Assembly (NCBI RefSeq): GCF_020524585.1
Contig: NZ_JAIVLK010000001.1
Span: 496,001-560,000 of the forward strand
Source of the DNA: Celeribacter naphthalenivorans
Lineage (GTDB): Bacteria > Pseudomonadota > Alphaproteobacteria > Rhodobacterales > Rhodobacteraceae
Direction: 5' to 3'
DNA length: 64,000 bases
Shown here: piece after piece, positions 63,466 to 64,000 of the stretch
Layout: every line of letters begins with the position of its first letter
Numbering within the stretch: position 1 is the stretch's first letter
The notes under the pieces: generated by a model
Databases searched by the model: none
What the model was told of the DNA's origin: nothing
The model's input: the letters and a program-made list of their open reading frames with translations, nothing else
Position numbers and translations under genes: made by a program

Positions 63466-63927
63466 ATGGATATGCGAAGCCGGCTGAATGCCGCACTGAA
63501 AACGGCGATGAAGGAAAAGGACAGCGAACGTCTGGCGACGCTGCGCCTGATCAACGCCGCCATCAAGGACCGCGAGATTGCGGCCCGTGGCGAGGGCGAG
63601 GATGTGGTGGTCTCTGACGACGACGTGCTCGGCATCCTCGGCAAGATGGTCAAACAGCGTCAGGAAAGCGCAAAAGCCTTTGAAGAGGGCGCGCGTCTTG
63701 AGCTTGCGGAAAAAGAACGCGCCGAGATTACGATCATCGAAGAATTCCTGCCGCGTCAGTTGAATGCTGACGAGGTCACCAAAGCCGTCGAAGACGCCAT
63801 CGCCGAGACCGGTGCGGACAGCATCCGCGACATGGGCAAGGTGATGGGCGCTCTGAAGGCCAAATACACCGGCCAGATGGATTTCGGCGCTGCCGGGCCC
63901 ATGGTCAAGGCACAGCTCGGCTGCTGA
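63466..63927 (+). CDS. YqeY-like (GatB/YqeY domain) protein
   Basis: A 153-residue protein of the YqeY family, related to the C-terminal tail domain of GatB. MRSRLNAALKTAMKEKDSER and LRLINAAIKDREI start the family helix bundle, then EEFLPRQLNADE, and GKVMGALKAKYTGQMDFG closes it. GatB itself is encoded at 50879-52396. The role of stand-alone YqeY is thought to be tRNA-related but is unproven. The ATG at 63466 has GAGG 5 bases upstream. A terminator follows. Confidence 0.94.
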   Translation: MDMRSRLNAALKTAMKEKDSERLATLRLINAAIKDREIAARGEGEDVVVSDDDVLGILGKMVKQRQESAKAFEEGARLELAEKERAEITIIEEFLPRQLNADEVTKAVEDAIAETGADSIRDMGKVMGALKAKYTGQMDFGAAGPMVKAQLGC

Positions 63928-63952
63928 GGCGGCCGAAGATTGCACATCATGA

Positions 63953-63978
63953 GAGGTCGCTTTCGGGCGGCCTTTTTT
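63953..63978 (+). terminator. Terminator of the YqeY gene
   Basis: GGTCGC and GCGGCC arms (one G-T pair) around TTTCGG, followed by six T residues, about 27 bases after the stop. Confidence 0.8.
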
Positions 63979-64000
63979 CATGTCTTGGGCGTTTCGAGTT

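Overview
The window looks like a chromosomal segment of a Rhodobacterales alphaproteobacterium (Rhodobacteraceae, Roseobacter-group type). The reasons are the high-GC coding bias, the gene order of the division and cell wall (dcw) cluster, a long structured leader in front of mraZ resembling the UpsM sRNA leader of Rhodobacter sphaeroides, a DUF2484-type membrane gene between murC and murB, and aerobic cobaltochelatase genes cobS and cobT. No tRNA, rRNA, insertion sequence, prophage or CRISPR array was recognised.

Layout. (1) 1-1675: 3' part of a TonB-dependent outer-membrane receptor with a terminator. (2) 1741-2382: a gene-free, partly AT-rich leader region with MraZ-box-like repeats, DnaA-box-like words, a candidate promoter and a candidate UpsM-type small RNA. 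(3) 2383-29049: the dcw cluster: mraZ, rsmH, ftsL, ftsI, murE, murF, mraY, murD, then an insert (DASS transporter, AraC regulator, small membrane protein, L-lactate dehydrogenase), then ftsW, murG, murC, a second insert (APC permease, two small membrane proteins, an AT-rich DUF6161-like membrane protein), then murB, ddl, ftsQ, ftsA, ftsZ. (4) 29327-32957: lpxC, bamD, recN. (5) 33230-44442: FkbM methyltransferase, D-lactate dehydrogenase, ClC channel, DUF427 protein, M24 aminopeptidase, cobT, FMN reductase, a pair of small exported paralogues, cobS. (6) 44668-63927: mixed housekeeping and accessory genes: fasciclin protein, DUF808 protein, Cys-rich membrane protein, J-domain protein, bolA, two YEY-type paralogues, thioesterase, a YcnI copper protein with a CPFC protein upstream of gatB, a muramidase-like exported protein, a Hint-domain protein, aminotransferase V, a UbiH-type hydroxylase, HAD nucleotidase, GntR regulator, an MshEN-GT2 fusion, carA, and a YqeY protein.

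How the parts work together. The cluster encodes the cytoplasmic route from UDP-MurNAc to lipid II (murC, D, E, F, mraY, murG, with murB and ddl feeding it) and the divisome (ftsL, I, W, Q, A, Z). lpxC and bamD extend it to the outer membrane (lipid A synthesis and OMP assembly). Start and stop codons overlap at ftsL/ftsI, ftsI/murE (close), murE/murF, ddl/ftsQ and ftsQ/ftsA. Internal terminators (after mraY, after murB, possibly before ftsZ) and the two inserts suggest several transcription units rather than one.

The most unusual signals are non-coding: the mraZ leader; three 24-bp tandem GTGC-N4-GCAC repeats over the murF stop codon; twin hairpins with identical loops and compensatory stem changes in front of ddl; a three-way-junction repeat that includes the fkbM stop codon; and recurring TGAGTATTT words. 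No clear new multi-gene system is visible. The DUF6161-like gene and the tandem paralogue pairs are the least understood coding parts.
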